Shown here piece after piece: positions 54,104-62,599 of a stretch of 64,000 nt of DNA. Numbering within the stretch: the stretch's first letter is position 1; each line of letters begins with the position of its first letter. The notes beneath the pieces are model-generated. The model did no database searches and was not told the DNA's origin. It was given only the letters and a program-made list of their open reading frames with translations. This DNA is from Nonomuraea jabiensis (GTDB lineage Bacteria > Actinomycetota > Actinomycetes > Streptosporangiales > Streptosporangiaceae). The stretch spans positions 2,790,001-2,854,000 of the forward strand of contig NZ_JACHMB010000001.1 of the NCBI RefSeq assembly GCF_014204795.1. Reading direction: 5' to 3'. A program made the position numbers and the translations under genes.

Positions 54104-55089
54104 CGAAGGTACTGGTGACCGGTTCGGCCGGATTCATCGGAAGCCATGTGGTCGAGGCGCTGGAGGCGGGCGGCCATGAGGTGGCCGGTCTCGACCTTCG
54201 ATCCGGCTACGACCTCCGGGACACGGCCGTTCTCGATCGGCTGCTGCCCGGGGCCGACGTGGTCGTGCACCAGGCCGCCAAGGTCGGGCTCGGCGTGAAC
54301 GTGGCGGACCTGCCCGACTACGCCTCGGTCAACGTGTACGGCACGGCCGTGCTGCTGGCGGCGATGGCGGAGCACGGCGTCGGGCGGCTGGTGCTGGCGT
54401 CCTCGATGGTGGTCTACGGGGAGGGCGCCTACGACTGCGCGCGGCACGGCCGGGTGCGGCCAGGTCCCCGCTCCGCCTCGGACATGTCGCGCGGGTCCTT
54501 CGAGCCCCGTTGTCCCCGATGCGGTGAGGGCGTGGTCCTCGCCGCGATCGACGAGGAGGCGCCGACGGATCCGCGCAACGCGTACGCCACCACCAAGCTG
54601 GCCCAGGAGCATCTCGCCGCCAGTTGGGCGCGAGAGACGGGCGGTACGGTGACCGCACTTCGCTACCACAATGTGTACGGCCCCAGGATGCCGAGGAACA
54701 CGCCGTACTCGGGCGTCGCGGCGATCTTCCGGTCCGCGCTGGAGGCCGGCTGCGCCCCGCGCGTGTTCGAGGACGGTGGGCAGATGCGCGACTTCGTCCA
54801 CGTCCGCGATGTCGCCGACGCGAACGTCGCCGCCCTCACCTGCGGGGAGCCGGGAACGCTGACCGTCTACAACATCGCCAGCGGGGAGCCCCACACCGTC
54901 GGAGAGATGGCCCGAATCCTGGCGGCGCAACGGGGCGGCCCGAATCCGGTCACCACCGGGGAGTACCGGCTTGGGGACGTGCGCCACATCGTGGCCTCGC
55001 CGCACCGGGCAGCCGCCGAGCTCGGTTTTCAGGCGCGGATCGGCTTCGCCGAGGGGATGAAGGAGTTCGCCACCGCGCCGCTGGCCTGA
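54100..55089 (+). CDS. NAD-dependent epimerase/dehydratase
   Basis: The product is 329 aa, a short-chain dehydrogenase of the extended type: VTGSAGFIGSHVVEAL, catalytic Ser in LASSMVVYGEG, and Tyr-x3-Lys in NAYATTKLAQEHL. An insert with RCPRCGEGV (CxxC) lies before the active Tyr, as in dTDP-rhamnose 4-epimerase-like proteins. The ATG overlaps the previous stop. It presumably makes or modifies the nucleotide sugar used by the adjacent glycosyltransferases. Confidence 0.9.
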   Translation: MTKVLVTGSAGFIGSHVVEALEAGGHEVAGLDLRSGYDLRDTAVLDRLLPGADVVVHQAAKVGLGVNVADLPDYASVNVYGTAVLLAAMAEHGVGRLVLASSMVVYGEGAYDCARHGRVRPGPRSASDMSRGSFEPRCPRCGEGVVLAAIDEEAPTDPRNAYATTKLAQEHLAASWARETGGTVTALRYHNVYGPRMPRNTPYSGVAAIFRSALEAGCAPRVFEDGGQMRDFVHVRDVADANVAALTCGEPGTLTVYNIASGEPHTVGEMARILAAQRGGPNPVTTGEYRLGDVRHIVASPHRAAAELGFQARIGFAEGMKEFATAPLA

Positions 55090-55130
55090 CCGCTCGTATC
55101 GAGGCTCGATTCCCAGCATGGCGAGGGAAG

Positions 55131-56555
55131 ATGCACAACCTGATCCGCTGCCCTCTCGCCTGCGCGACCGTGCTCCTCCTCGCCCTGCTCTGCGTGCTCG
55201 CACTGACAATCAGCACGGGATCCTTCTACGCCGATCGCGCCGGCCTGCTCTGGCGGTACGCGCTCGCGTGGGCGCTCTACGCCGCGGGGGTGTGGGCGCT
55301 GCGCAAGGTGCCAGGACGTCAGGCGGCGTTCCTGGTGATCGCCGGGGGCATCGCAGTGACCGCCACGGGGCTCCTGGCGCCACCGGCCACCAGCACCGAT
55401 GCCTATCGCTACGCCTGGGACGGCCGCGTGCAGGCGGCGGGCGTCTCACCCTATGACCACGCCCCGGCCGACCCCGCGCTCACGCCGCTACGCGACCGCT
55501 GGCTCTTCCCCGAGGGCGCCGACTGCGACGGCCCCGACCGTTACCCGGTCCCCTCCCGCGACGGCGCCCGATCGTGTACGCGGATCAACCGCCCCGCTGT
55601 CCACACGATCTACCCGCCGCTGGCGGAGGCGTACTTCGCGGTCGTGCACCGGCTCTCGCCCGAGGGGTCGCGGCACAAGCCGCTCCAGATCGGCGGAGCG
55701 CTGCTGGCCTTGGGCACGTCACTCGTCCTGCTGATAGCGCTCAGTCCCAAGGCTCCGGCGCGGGCGGCCTGGTGGGCATGGTGCCCCGCCGTTCCGATCG
55801 AGGCGGTGAACAACGCCCATGTCGACGCGTTCGGCGTCCTGCTCACCGTCATCGCCCTGATCACCGCGAGCAGGCACAGAGTCCGCGGCGGCCTGCTGCT
55901 CGGCGCGGCCACCGCCGTCAAGCTCCTGCCCGCCGCGGCCGCGCCCGGGATGCTCTCCGGGCTTCTGGCCAAGGGCGGGCCCTCCGGGTGGCGGCGGGCG
56001 CCGGCTGCTCTGGCGGTCCTCGGGCCTGCTCTTCTCGTCGTGGCGCTCGCCTATCTGCCGTACGTGCTGGCGTCCCGCGATTCCGTCTTCGGCTACTTCT
56101 TCGGTTATCTGAACGAAGAGGGCTACAGCGATGCCGGCGCTGACAGCCGCTACGCGGTACTGCGCCTGATCCTGCCCGACTCGTGGGCCCTGCCTGCCGC
56201 CCTCGCCGTTTTCGCGGCCGCGGCCCTGTTCGTGCTGCGCCGGGGCGATGCTCACCGGCCGTGGCGTGGAGCCTTGGTGGTGACCGGCACGGCCTTCCTC
56301 GTCTTCACGCCGGGATACTCCTGGTACGCCCTGCTGGTCGTCGCACTCGCCGCTCTTGACGGCCGGTGGGAATGGCTCGGTATCCCGCCGGCCGGTTCGG
56401 TCGCTTACCTGAGCGCTCAGGCCGGGCTCGGGACTGCCGCCTACGGTGTCGCGGCGCTGGCGGTCATCACGGGTCTCGTCGCCCGCGTCCGCTTCTCAGC
56501 GCACGGCGCCGCACGGCGTACAGCAGCCCCGAGACGCCGAAGAGAACCAAAGTGA
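55131..56555 (+). CDS. GT87-type integral membrane glycosyltransferase
   Basis: The product is 474 aa with about eleven membrane helices. Features of polyprenol-phosphate-dependent mannosyltransferases: STDAYRYAWDGRVQAAGVSPY in an external loop, HTIYPPLAEAYFAVVHRLSP, and VEAVNNAHVDAFGV-like text (PIEAVNNAHVDAFG). Fourth gene of the cluster, 41 bases after the epimerase. The C-terminus overlaps the convergent minus-strand frame by about 90 bases. Confidence 0.85.
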   Translation: MHNLIRCPLACATVLLLALLCVLALTISTGSFYADRAGLLWRYALAWALYAAGVWALRKVPGRQAAFLVIAGGIAVTATGLLAPPATSTDAYRYAWDGRVQAAGVSPYDHAPADPALTPLRDRWLFPEGADCDGPDRYPVPSRDGARSCTRINRPAVHTIYPPLAEAYFAVVHRLSPEGSRHKPLQIGGALLALGTSLVLLIALSPKAPARAAWWAWCPAVPIEAVNNAHVDAFGVLLTVIALITASRHRVRGGLLLGAATAVKLLPAAAAPGMLSGLLAKGGPSGWRRAPAALAVLGPALLVVALAYLPYVLASRDSVFGYFFGYLNEEGYSDAGADSRYAVLRLILPDSWALPAALAVFAAAALFVLRRGDAHRPWRGALVVTGTAFLVFTPGYSWYALLVVALAALDGRWEWLGIPPAGSVAYLSAQAGLGTAAYGVAALAVITGLVARVRFSAHGAARRTAAPRRRREPK

Positions 56556-56942
56556 TCAGCAACCACCGCGCGAGGTAGGGAGAGGTGCTCAATCCGACCG
56601 CCCAGCGATAGTTGCGTCGGCGCCACGGAGGATGAGCGGGAACCACACCAACAGCAACAAGCCCGACAGCATGGCCGGCACTCTCAGGTAATTGACCACA
56701 CCGGTCCGGCGTGGGCGAGCCACTCGCCTGGTCAAGGCCTGCGTGACCACGTCGGCCCCGGAATACAAGGGCAGCAGCACCAGATCGTGCAAGATGATCG
56801 CACCGGCGAACCACACGGCGAACCCCAGCAGGATGCCGGCGGCGACCACCCGCGTGGCGACATAGCCGGCGACCACGAAGCAGGCCACCAGCACGAGAAG
56901 ATGCCACAGGGGCGCGCCGTAGACACTCGCCAACCGCTTCAC
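56467..56942 (-). pseudogene. small membrane partner of the molybdopterin oxidoreductase, frameshifted
   Basis: GTG at 56942 overlaps the oxidoreductase stop. About 117 residues with three helices (LWHLLVLVACFVVAGYVAT, GFAVWFAGAIILHDLVLLPL, VPAMLSGLLLLVWFPLIL) end at 56589. One base away the expected continuation reads NYRWAVGLSTSPYLARWLLI to a stop at 56467. The shift lies at 56608-56630. It is a true lesion or a base-call error; a working protein would have about 158 residues and four helices. Confidence 0.65.
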
Positions 56943-58279
56943 GAGATCTCCACGCGGAAGTCGAGTTCGCGCACCCACTTGGTGTTGTGCACGCCAGGGG
57001 CGTTCGGCACGATGATCCGCGCCGGATATCCGTGGTCGAGCGACAGGTCGGCGCCGTTCACCCGCAGCGCGAGCAGCGAGCGCAGGTCGGCCACCTGCCG
57101 GGCGCTGAGCGACGCCTGGCCGAAATAGCCCACGCGCTGCAGTGACCTGGCCGTTACCCCCGCCGTACCGAGCCGCACTCCGGCCAGGTGGGCCAGGTCC
57201 GCCAGGCGTACGCCGGTCCAGGTCTGCTCGGTCGACCATCCCTCCACGCAGGCGATCGGCAGCGCGTAGGTGTGCAGCGGCATCGCCAGCAGGTCCTCCC
57301 GCGACAGAAGGATCCGGCCCGCGCCGACGACGGCCAGCCGCCACTGAGGGCCCGTCTCCGCCGCGGTGACACCGAGGCTGGCCGCCGTCTTGTTGACCTG
57401 GAAGTCGTTGGGCCCGGTGCCGTACTCGCGCCCGTGCGGCGCCAGCAACGCCGTACGGCGCAGCGGCCCGTCCACCGTCTGCCCCACCGACAGGCCGAAC
57501 ATCATCGCCGAACCCCCGCCGACGAACGCCAGCAGCCCGCGCCGGGACATGGTGGGCGGCGCCGGATCCACGGCCACCAGGCCGTCCGGGTCGGGCGGTT
57601 CCGGCCGCGTATCCGCCAGGCCCGTGCGCAACTCGCGGCCCAGGCCGCGGGACCGCACGGCGCGGATCGCCTTCGGCAGCCGCACCACGACGTGGACGAC
57701 GAGCGCGGCCAGGAAGATCCACGCACCGTACAGATGCGCCGGGTAGAAGGAGAACGGGAAGACGTAGAAGACCTGGATGTTGAGAATCCCGGTGACGAAC
57801 TGGAACACCGCGCCACCCACCAAAAGCACCAGACTGGCCCGCTCGACAGCCTCGGCGATCGAGCGCGCGGGCGGCCAGGCGAACAGCTTCGGGATCACTG
57901 ACCACAGCTTGGCCAGCAGCACCGGCACCAGCGTCAACCCGACGACGACGTGAGCGCCCTGGGTGAGCCGGTACATCCAGACCGGGTTCGTCGGCCAGTC
58001 GAAGAGATAGAAGCCCAGCAGGCCCTTGGAGGGGGTGGTGTCGTTCCCCGGCAGTCGCGGCTCGTAGGCGGCGTACGACAACAGCCCGGTGACCGCGACG
58101 ATGACCAGCCCGACGAGCAGGACCAGGCCGAGCACTGACGTGAGCCACGGGCCACGCAGGGGGCTGCGCCAGAACTCGGGCCGGAACGGCCCAGGAGGGC
58201 CGTCACGCAACCATGCCGCCAACCGCGTCCCACCACTCGCGTCACGCTCACGGTCGCGTCTGGGTGACATATCCGGCAT
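56939..58279 (-). CDS. molybdopterin-dependent oxidoreductase fused to a cytochrome-b-like membrane domain
   Basis: The product is 446 aa. Residues 40-215 have four or five membrane helices with His residues in cytochrome-b561-like places (TQGAHVVVGLTLVPVLL, FYPAHLYGAWIFLAALVVHVVV). A short linker with an Arg pair (SRRGLLAFVGGG) leads to the sulfite-oxidase-type molybdopterin domain: PLHTYALPIACVEGWS (Cys as Mo ligand), LSLDHGYPARIIVPNAPGV and KWVRELDF. It likely transfers electrons between an outside substrate and the membrane. The substrate is unknown. Confidence 0.88.
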   Translation of the reverse strand: MPDMSPRRDRERDASGGTRLAAWLRDGPPGPFRPEFWRSPLRGPWLTSVLGLVLLVGLVIVAVTGLLSYAAYEPRLPGNDTTPSKGLLGFYLFDWPTNPVWMYRLTQGAHVVVGLTLVPVLLAKLWSVIPKLFAWPPARSIAEAVERASLVLLVGGAVFQFVTGILNIQVFYVFPFSFYPAHLYGAWIFLAALVVHVVVRLPKAIRAVRSRGLGRELRTGLADTRPEPPDPDGLVAVDPAPPTMSRRGLLAFVGGGSAMMFGLSVGQTVDGPLRRTALLAPHGREYGTGPNDFQVNKTAASLGVTAAETGPQWRLAVVGAGRILLSREDLLAMPLHTYALPIACVEGWSTEQTWTGVRLADLAHLAGVRLGTAGVTARSLQRVGYFGQASLSARQVADLRSLLALRVNGADLSLDHGYPARIIVPNAPGVHNTKWVRELDFRVEIS

Positions 58280-58626
58280 AGATCCCCCCGAAGCCGATGT
58301 CGGATGCTGCTGTCCTTACCGGTTACGTCGCCTTCTACGCTTCACAGCGATACGTATTCGGCCAGGTCCGAGGCTTCGGATCGCCTGTGTCCCAGCTTCG
58401 CGCCTCGCCCGCATGCAGTGCTGCCCAGCGACATGGCTCATCCCGGTTCGGCCATGACGCCCCGTCACCCGGTTGACGCTAATGCGCTGCGCGGTCGTGC
58501 CGAAGTCTTGTTCGCACTCCGTAAGATCTAGCGGCCCGAGGTTCTTGCGAAGTGCGTACGGCCTGCGCCGCAGCGGCCGCGAACCCGGCCCCCGTTGCGA
58601 GACCGCGATCCGGCCGAACGGCTTCC
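58280..58626. other. intergenic stretch
   Basis: No supported gene in this divergent region between the oxidoreductase and the second TIGR04282 gene. It should hold both promoters. The right end is the 27-bp tandem repeat. Confidence 0.45.
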
Positions 58627-58734
58627 GTCGCGGACCCGGCGACATCCAGAGTCGTCGCGGACCCGGCGACATCGGGAGTCGTCGCGGACCCGGCGACATC
58701 GGGAGTCGTCGCGGACCCGGCGACATCGGGAGTC
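58627..58734. repeat. 27-bp tandem repeat, four copies
   Basis: Four head-to-tail copies beginning GTCGCGGACCCGG and containing GACATCGGGAGTC; copy 1 differs at CCA for GGG, copies 2-4 are identical. The unit is a multiple of three and open on both strands, but no ribosome site or family supports coding. Confidence 0.9.
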
Positions 58735-58785
58735 GTCAGCATGTCGTAAGGATTGAGCACGGTCCGTCGCCCTACTGTCGATCAC

Positions 58786-59412
58786 ATGGCCCAGATCGTG
58801 ATCATCGCCAAGGAGCCGGTAGCCGGGAGGGTCAAGACCCGGCTGACCCCGCCGTTCAGCCCGGACCAGGCAGCGGCGCTCGCAGCGGCCGCTCTGCGTG
58901 ACAGCCTGGTCGCCGTGGGTGAGACACCCGTCGCCCAGCGGGTGCTCGCCCTGGACGGGCTGCCAGGTAGCTGGCTGCCGCCCGGCTTCGTGGTGATCCC
59001 GCAACGCGGCTCGGGCCTGGACGAGCGTCTGGCGGCGGCGTTCTCGGACGCCTATCGGCTCCGGCCGGAACCCGCCGTACTGATCGGCATGGACACCCCG
59101 CAGGTGACATCCGCTCTGCTCAAGGAGGCAGCGGACGCGCTGGAATGCCACGACGCCGTGTTCGGCCCGGCCACCGACGGCGGTTTCTGGCTGCTCGGCC
59201 TGCGCGAACCGGACCCTTCGCTGCTCCGCGGGGTGCCCATGTCACACCCGGAAACCGGCAAGCTCCAGCTCGACCGGCTGGACCGGGCCGGACTCGCCGT
59301 CCATCTGCTGCCCGAGCTGACCGACGTGGACACCGCGGCCGACGCCGTCTCGGTCGCCGCAGAGGCGCCCGATTCCCACTTCGCCAAGACGCTACGGGAG
59401 CTGGGCGAATGA
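58786..59412 (+). CDS. TIGR04282/DUF2064 glycosyltransferase-like protein
   Basis: The product is 208 aa, full length. It begins IVIIAKEPVAGRVKTRLTPP (nucleotide-sugar-binding N-terminus), then RGSGLDERLAAAFSDAYRL, GMDTPQVTSALL, DAVFGPATDGGFWLLGLR and ELTDVDTAADA. The family name comes from an arsenosugar cluster, but most members have unknown substrates. It is the intact paralogue of the gene at 53588 and overlaps the following methyltransferase (ATGA). Confidence 0.9.
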   Translation: MAQIVIIAKEPVAGRVKTRLTPPFSPDQAAALAAAALRDSLVAVGETPVAQRVLALDGLPGSWLPPGFVVIPQRGSGLDERLAAAFSDAYRLRPEPAVLIGMDTPQVTSALLKEAADALECHDAVFGPATDGGFWLLGLREPDPSLLRGVPMSHPETGKLQLDRLDRAGLAVHLLPELTDVDTAADAVSVAAEAPDSHFAKTLRELGE

Positions 59413-60020
59413 TCGGGCAGATCTACGCCGACGCGCTCGCCGGAGCCACCACCGAGATCGAGCACGTCGATGGCACCCGCGTCGTCCTGGAGACCGCCCG
59501 CTGGTTCGAGCCGGTCGACGGCGACGAGACGCTCCTGAGCAGGTGCACCAGCCCGACCCTGGACATCGGCTCAGGGCCCGGCCGACTCACGGTCGCACTG
59601 GCCCGCCGCGGCGTTCAGTCGCTCGGCATCGACATCACCCCTCGCGCCGTCGCCCTCACCCGCAAGGCGGGAGGCTTCGCCATGCTCCGGAACGTCTTCG
59701 ACGAGGTCCCGGGCAGCGGTCAGTGGGCGACGGCGCTGCTCGCCGACGGCAACATCGGCATCGGCGGCCACCCCGAGATGCTGCTGCGGCGGGTCAGGCA
59801 GCTGGTCCGGCCGGACGGCACGGTCCTGGTCGAGGTAGCACCGCCCGAGACGAGAAGCCGCGTCGACCGGATACGCCTACGCCGCGGCCCGCACGTCGGT
59901 GACTGGTTCGGATGGGCGACCGTGTCGGTGAGCGACATCCAGCGCGTGGCAGGCGCCGGTGGCTTCCCGAACGTGGACTGCTGGACGACTCACGATCGCT
60001 GGATGGCCCGCCTGAGCTAG
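59409..60020 (+). CDS. class I SAM-dependent methyltransferase
   Basis: The product is 203 aa. Motif I is TLDIGSGPGRLTVALARRG, followed by GIDITPRAVALTR; LLADGNIGIGGHPEMLL and RPDGTVLVEVAPP follow. This type commonly sits with TIGR04282 proteins, GT2 enzymes and sulfite-oxidase-like proteins in actinobacteria, which is exactly the neighbourhood here. Substrate unknown. Confidence 0.87.
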   Translation: MIGQIYADALAGATTEIEHVDGTRVVLETARWFEPVDGDETLLSRCTSPTLDIGSGPGRLTVALARRGVQSLGIDITPRAVALTRKAGGFAMLRNVFDEVPGSGQWATALLADGNIGIGGHPEMLLRRVRQLVRPDGTVLVEVAPPETRSRVDRIRLRRGPHVGDWFGWATVSVSDIQRVAGAGGFPNVDCWTTHDRWMARLS

Positions 60021-60154
60021 ACAGGGGCCTCCACCGCCGGAAGCACGAACACGTCGCCCAGCTGCGCAACACGGCGAGCCTCCTGGCCGAAGAACGGGTG
60101 ACGGCCCGAAGCTTGCCCACGGAGGGCACCTGGATCGCATCGAAGGAAGCCGTC

Positions 60155-60880
60155 ATGATGACAGTCAACGGAGCGCCTGCCCGGTATGACGATCTGCGGG
60201 CGCTGTTCATCAACTGCACCCTCAAGAAGAGCCCCGAACGCAGCCACACCCAGGGCTTGATCGATCTCAGCACGCACATCATGGACACGCAGGGTGTACG
60301 CGTCGAGCAGTTGCGGGCGATCGACCACGACATCGCCACCGGCGTGTGGCCGGACATGACCGAGCACGGCTGGGAGAGCGACGAGTGGCCCGCCGTCTAC
60401 CAGCGGGTGCTCGCCGCCGACATCCTGGTCATCGCCGGGCCGATCTGGCTGGGTGACAACAGCTCGGTGACCAAGAAGATCATCGAACGGCTGTACGCCT
60501 GCTCCAGCCTGCTCAACCAGGCCGGCCAGTACGCCTACTACGGGCGGGTGGGCGGCTGCCTGATCACGGGTAACGAGGACGGCGTCAAGCACTGCGCCAT
60601 GAACGTGCTCTACAGCCTGCAGCACCTGGGGTACACCATCCCGCCGCAGGCCGACGCCGGCTGGGTGGGCGCGGCCGGACCCGGACCGTCCTACCTCGAC
60701 CCGGGCTCGGGCGGGCCGGACAACGACTTCACCAACCGCAACACCACCTTCATGACCTGGAACCTGCTGCACCTGGCACGCATGCTCAAGGACGCCGACG
60801 GCATCCCGGCCCACGGCAACCAGCGCTCGGAATGGGACGCCGGATGCCGCTTCGACTTCGACAACCCCGAGCACCGGTAG
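60155..60880 (+). CDS. flavodoxin-fold NAD(P)H-dependent oxidoreductase
   Basis: The product is 241 aa. The N-terminal FMN-binding type sequence LRALFINCTLKKSPERSHTQ, then ADILVIAGPIWLGDNSSVTKK and CLITGNEDGVKHCAMNVLYSLQ (in parts), fits the NADPH-dependent FMN reductase family. The start at 60155 follows AAGGAAG; two adjacent Met codons are possible. It stands alone. Confidence 0.85.
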   Translation: MMTVNGAPARYDDLRALFINCTLKKSPERSHTQGLIDLSTHIMDTQGVRVEQLRAIDHDIATGVWPDMTEHGWESDEWPAVYQRVLAADILVIAGPIWLGDNSSVTKKIIERLYACSSLLNQAGQYAYYGRVGGCLITGNEDGVKHCAMNVLYSLQHLGYTIPPQADAGWVGAAGPGPSYLDPGSGGPDNDFTNRNTTFMTWNLLHLARMLKDADGIPAHGNQRSEWDAGCRFDFDNPEHR

Positions 60881-60994
60881 GAGGTCCGGCGGGCGCGCCT
60901 GGTCGGTGGAGGCGCTCAACAGCGGTTGGGCCCTAGCGGCGGCCGACGCCCGACAGACCACCGACATCCCCCGCTTCTGGCATGCGAGACGTTA

Positions 60995-61012
60995 GCGTTA
61001 TGTCCATAACGC
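60995..61012. promoter_or_regulatory. palindromic operator candidate upstream of the VOC gene
   Basis: GCGTTATG and CATAACGC form a perfect 8-bp inverted repeat with two bases between, 16 bases before the ATG and just ahead of the GGAG ribosome site. It probably binds a dimeric repressor (ArsR- or TetR-type); no regulator gene is adjacent. Confidence 0.6.
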
Positions 61013-61028
61013 AGTTCCAGGAGAAACC

Positions 61029-61451
61029 ATGTCCTCACGGCTCAACCCGTACCTCACATTCAACGGCGACGCCCGCCAGGCGATGGAGTTCTATGCGAAC
61101 GTGTTCGGCGGCAACCTCGCCCTCAACACCTTCGCCGAGTTCGGCGCCACGGACTCGCCGGACGCCGACCGGACCATGCACGCGACGCTGGAGACCGACG
61201 CCGGTTACACGATCATGGCCAGCGACGTCACCAGTGACATGCCGTACCAGCCCATGACGGGCTCTTCGGTGAGTCTCAGCGGCGACGACGCCGGCCTCCT
61301 GCGCGGCTACTGGGAGAAACTGTCCGCAGGCGGGACGGTCACGATGCCCATGCGGAGGCAGGCCTGGGGTGACGAGTTCGGCATGTGCGTCGACAAGTTC
61401 GGCGTGTCGTGGATGGTCAACATCAGCCAGCCGCAGGCTCAGCAGGGGTAA
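61029..61451 (+). CDS. VOC/glyoxalase-family protein, PhnB-like
   Basis: The product is 140 aa: NPYLTFNGDARQAMEFYANV, GGNLALNTFAEFG, and WGDEFGMCVDKFGVSWMVNI match the PhnB/DUF1428-type one-domain glyoxalase group. The metal ligands of true glyoxalases are not all evident. Similar proteins are often single genes controlled by a repressor. The ribosome site is AGGAG at 61018. Confidence 0.88.
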   Translation: MSSRLNPYLTFNGDARQAMEFYANVFGGNLALNTFAEFGATDSPDADRTMHATLETDAGYTIMASDVTSDMPYQPMTGSSVSLSGDDAGLLRGYWEKLSAGGTVTMPMRRQAWGDEFGMCVDKFGVSWMVNISQPQAQQG

Positions 61452-61988
61452 CGATTGTTCTTGCGGCTTCTCCCACCGTTGGCCCGACCGCGGAGCCAAA
61501 CCAGGAAGGTGACGAAGCGGCACCGGAACACCGTGGCCCTCGACGGCTCGCTGCGCGGCTGACCAGGGCCCAACGGGACAAGCTGAAGCCCTGACGGCAT
61601 GGAGTAGGGCAGGACCTCCTCCGCTCGTTCGACCTGCCGGAGGTCGCCCGGCACTGACCGGTCACTGCTCCACCCGGACGCGACCTTCACCAGCAGAAAC
61701 ACATGGGTTCTCGCACCGCTGTCGCCTTACCACTACACCTGGCAGCACCGGGCCGGAGACATGGGCGAGGTCTCCCGCTCGCCGGCGACTTCGCCTTCAC
61801 GCGCCTCGTCGCCGGATTCACCAATGGCGAAGGCTGTCGCGCCATGCCGCCGCCAACACCGCGACCGGCGTCGCTTCGACCGGCCGGATGTGCTCGACCC
61901 ACGCCGCCCTCTCGGTATGAGGCAGGCACTGAGCGCTCCGCCGGTACGCGCCTGGTCGAGCTGAGCCTCACGCTTCGGCGGCCGCAGA
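61452..61988. other. stretch without a supported gene
   Basis: No gene with a credible start, ribosome site or family in either strand. Its base composition is like its neighbours. It forms one decayed region with the remnants to 62541. Confidence 0.4.
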
Positions 61989-62118
61989 TCATGCGTCCTG
62001 CGTAGGCGGGTACAGCCCGGCCTGCCGGTAGACGGACGTGAGATAGCGCAGCATTTCGTCGGGGTCCGGTGGATCCGGCTGCAGGACGCGGTAGGTCACG
62101 GCGCCGGCCATCGCATCA
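61989..62118 (-). pseudogene. TetR-type regulator, C-terminal remnant
   Basis: About 42 residues: AGAVTYRVLQPDPPDPDEML then RYLTSVYRQAGLYPP and a stop. This resembles the last helix of TetR/AcrR regulators with no DNA-binding part upstream. Low certainty. Confidence 0.4.
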
Positions 62119-62213
62119 CCTGGGCCCTGCTCGCCCGAGGCAAACGGCTCAGCCGCAGAGAGTCAGCCTTGCTGCTGGTGCTGTACGTCGCGGTGCTGCC
62201 ATTGATCGCGTGA
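62100..62213 (+). pseudogene. membrane protein C-terminal remnant
   Basis: An open frame reads RITWALLARGKRLSRRESAL then LLVLYVAVLPLIA and stop. It looks like the last helix of a multi-pass transporter such as a cation antiporter. It overlaps the TetR remnant, and the upstream part is missing. Confidence 0.35.
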
Positions 62214-62229
62214 AGGCGCGCCGAGGGCG

Positions 62230-62541
62230 GCGGCCTGGACGTGCTGCTGTCAGCCCGCCCTGCTCGGCGACGCCGCGCATGCGATGAGCCCGGGCCGCGG
62301 CCAAGGCGCCAGGCAATCCCTCGGCGACGCCGTCGTACTCGCCGCCGCCCTCGCCGACGAGCCCACGATCGAGGTCGCGCTCCACCGCTACGACGCCGAG
62401 CGCCGCCCGCGCACCCAGGCCACCGCTTGCAGGGCATGGGCGGGGGCCGGGCGGCGGCTCGTCCATGCCCCGATGTTCGCGCGCTCGCCCGCGAGGCCCA
62501 AATCGGGGCGACCGTGTCAGCGTCGCGTGTGCCCCGTGTGA
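62230..62541 (+). pseudogene. FAD-dependent monooxygenase, C-terminal remnant
   Basis: The frame reads QPALLGDAAHAMSPGRGQGA, then QSLGDAVVLAAALA, RYDAERRPRTQATA and AWAGAGRRLV: the GD-motif FAD-binding region and C-terminus of aromatic-ring hydroxylase-like flavoproteins. The N-terminal Rossmann part (GxGxxG) is absent, so it is non-functional. Confidence 0.65.
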
Positions 62542-62599
62542 GCGACTCCCGTCAGTCTTCGCATACCGCACCAACCCTCACGAACAACGGAGGCCACAG

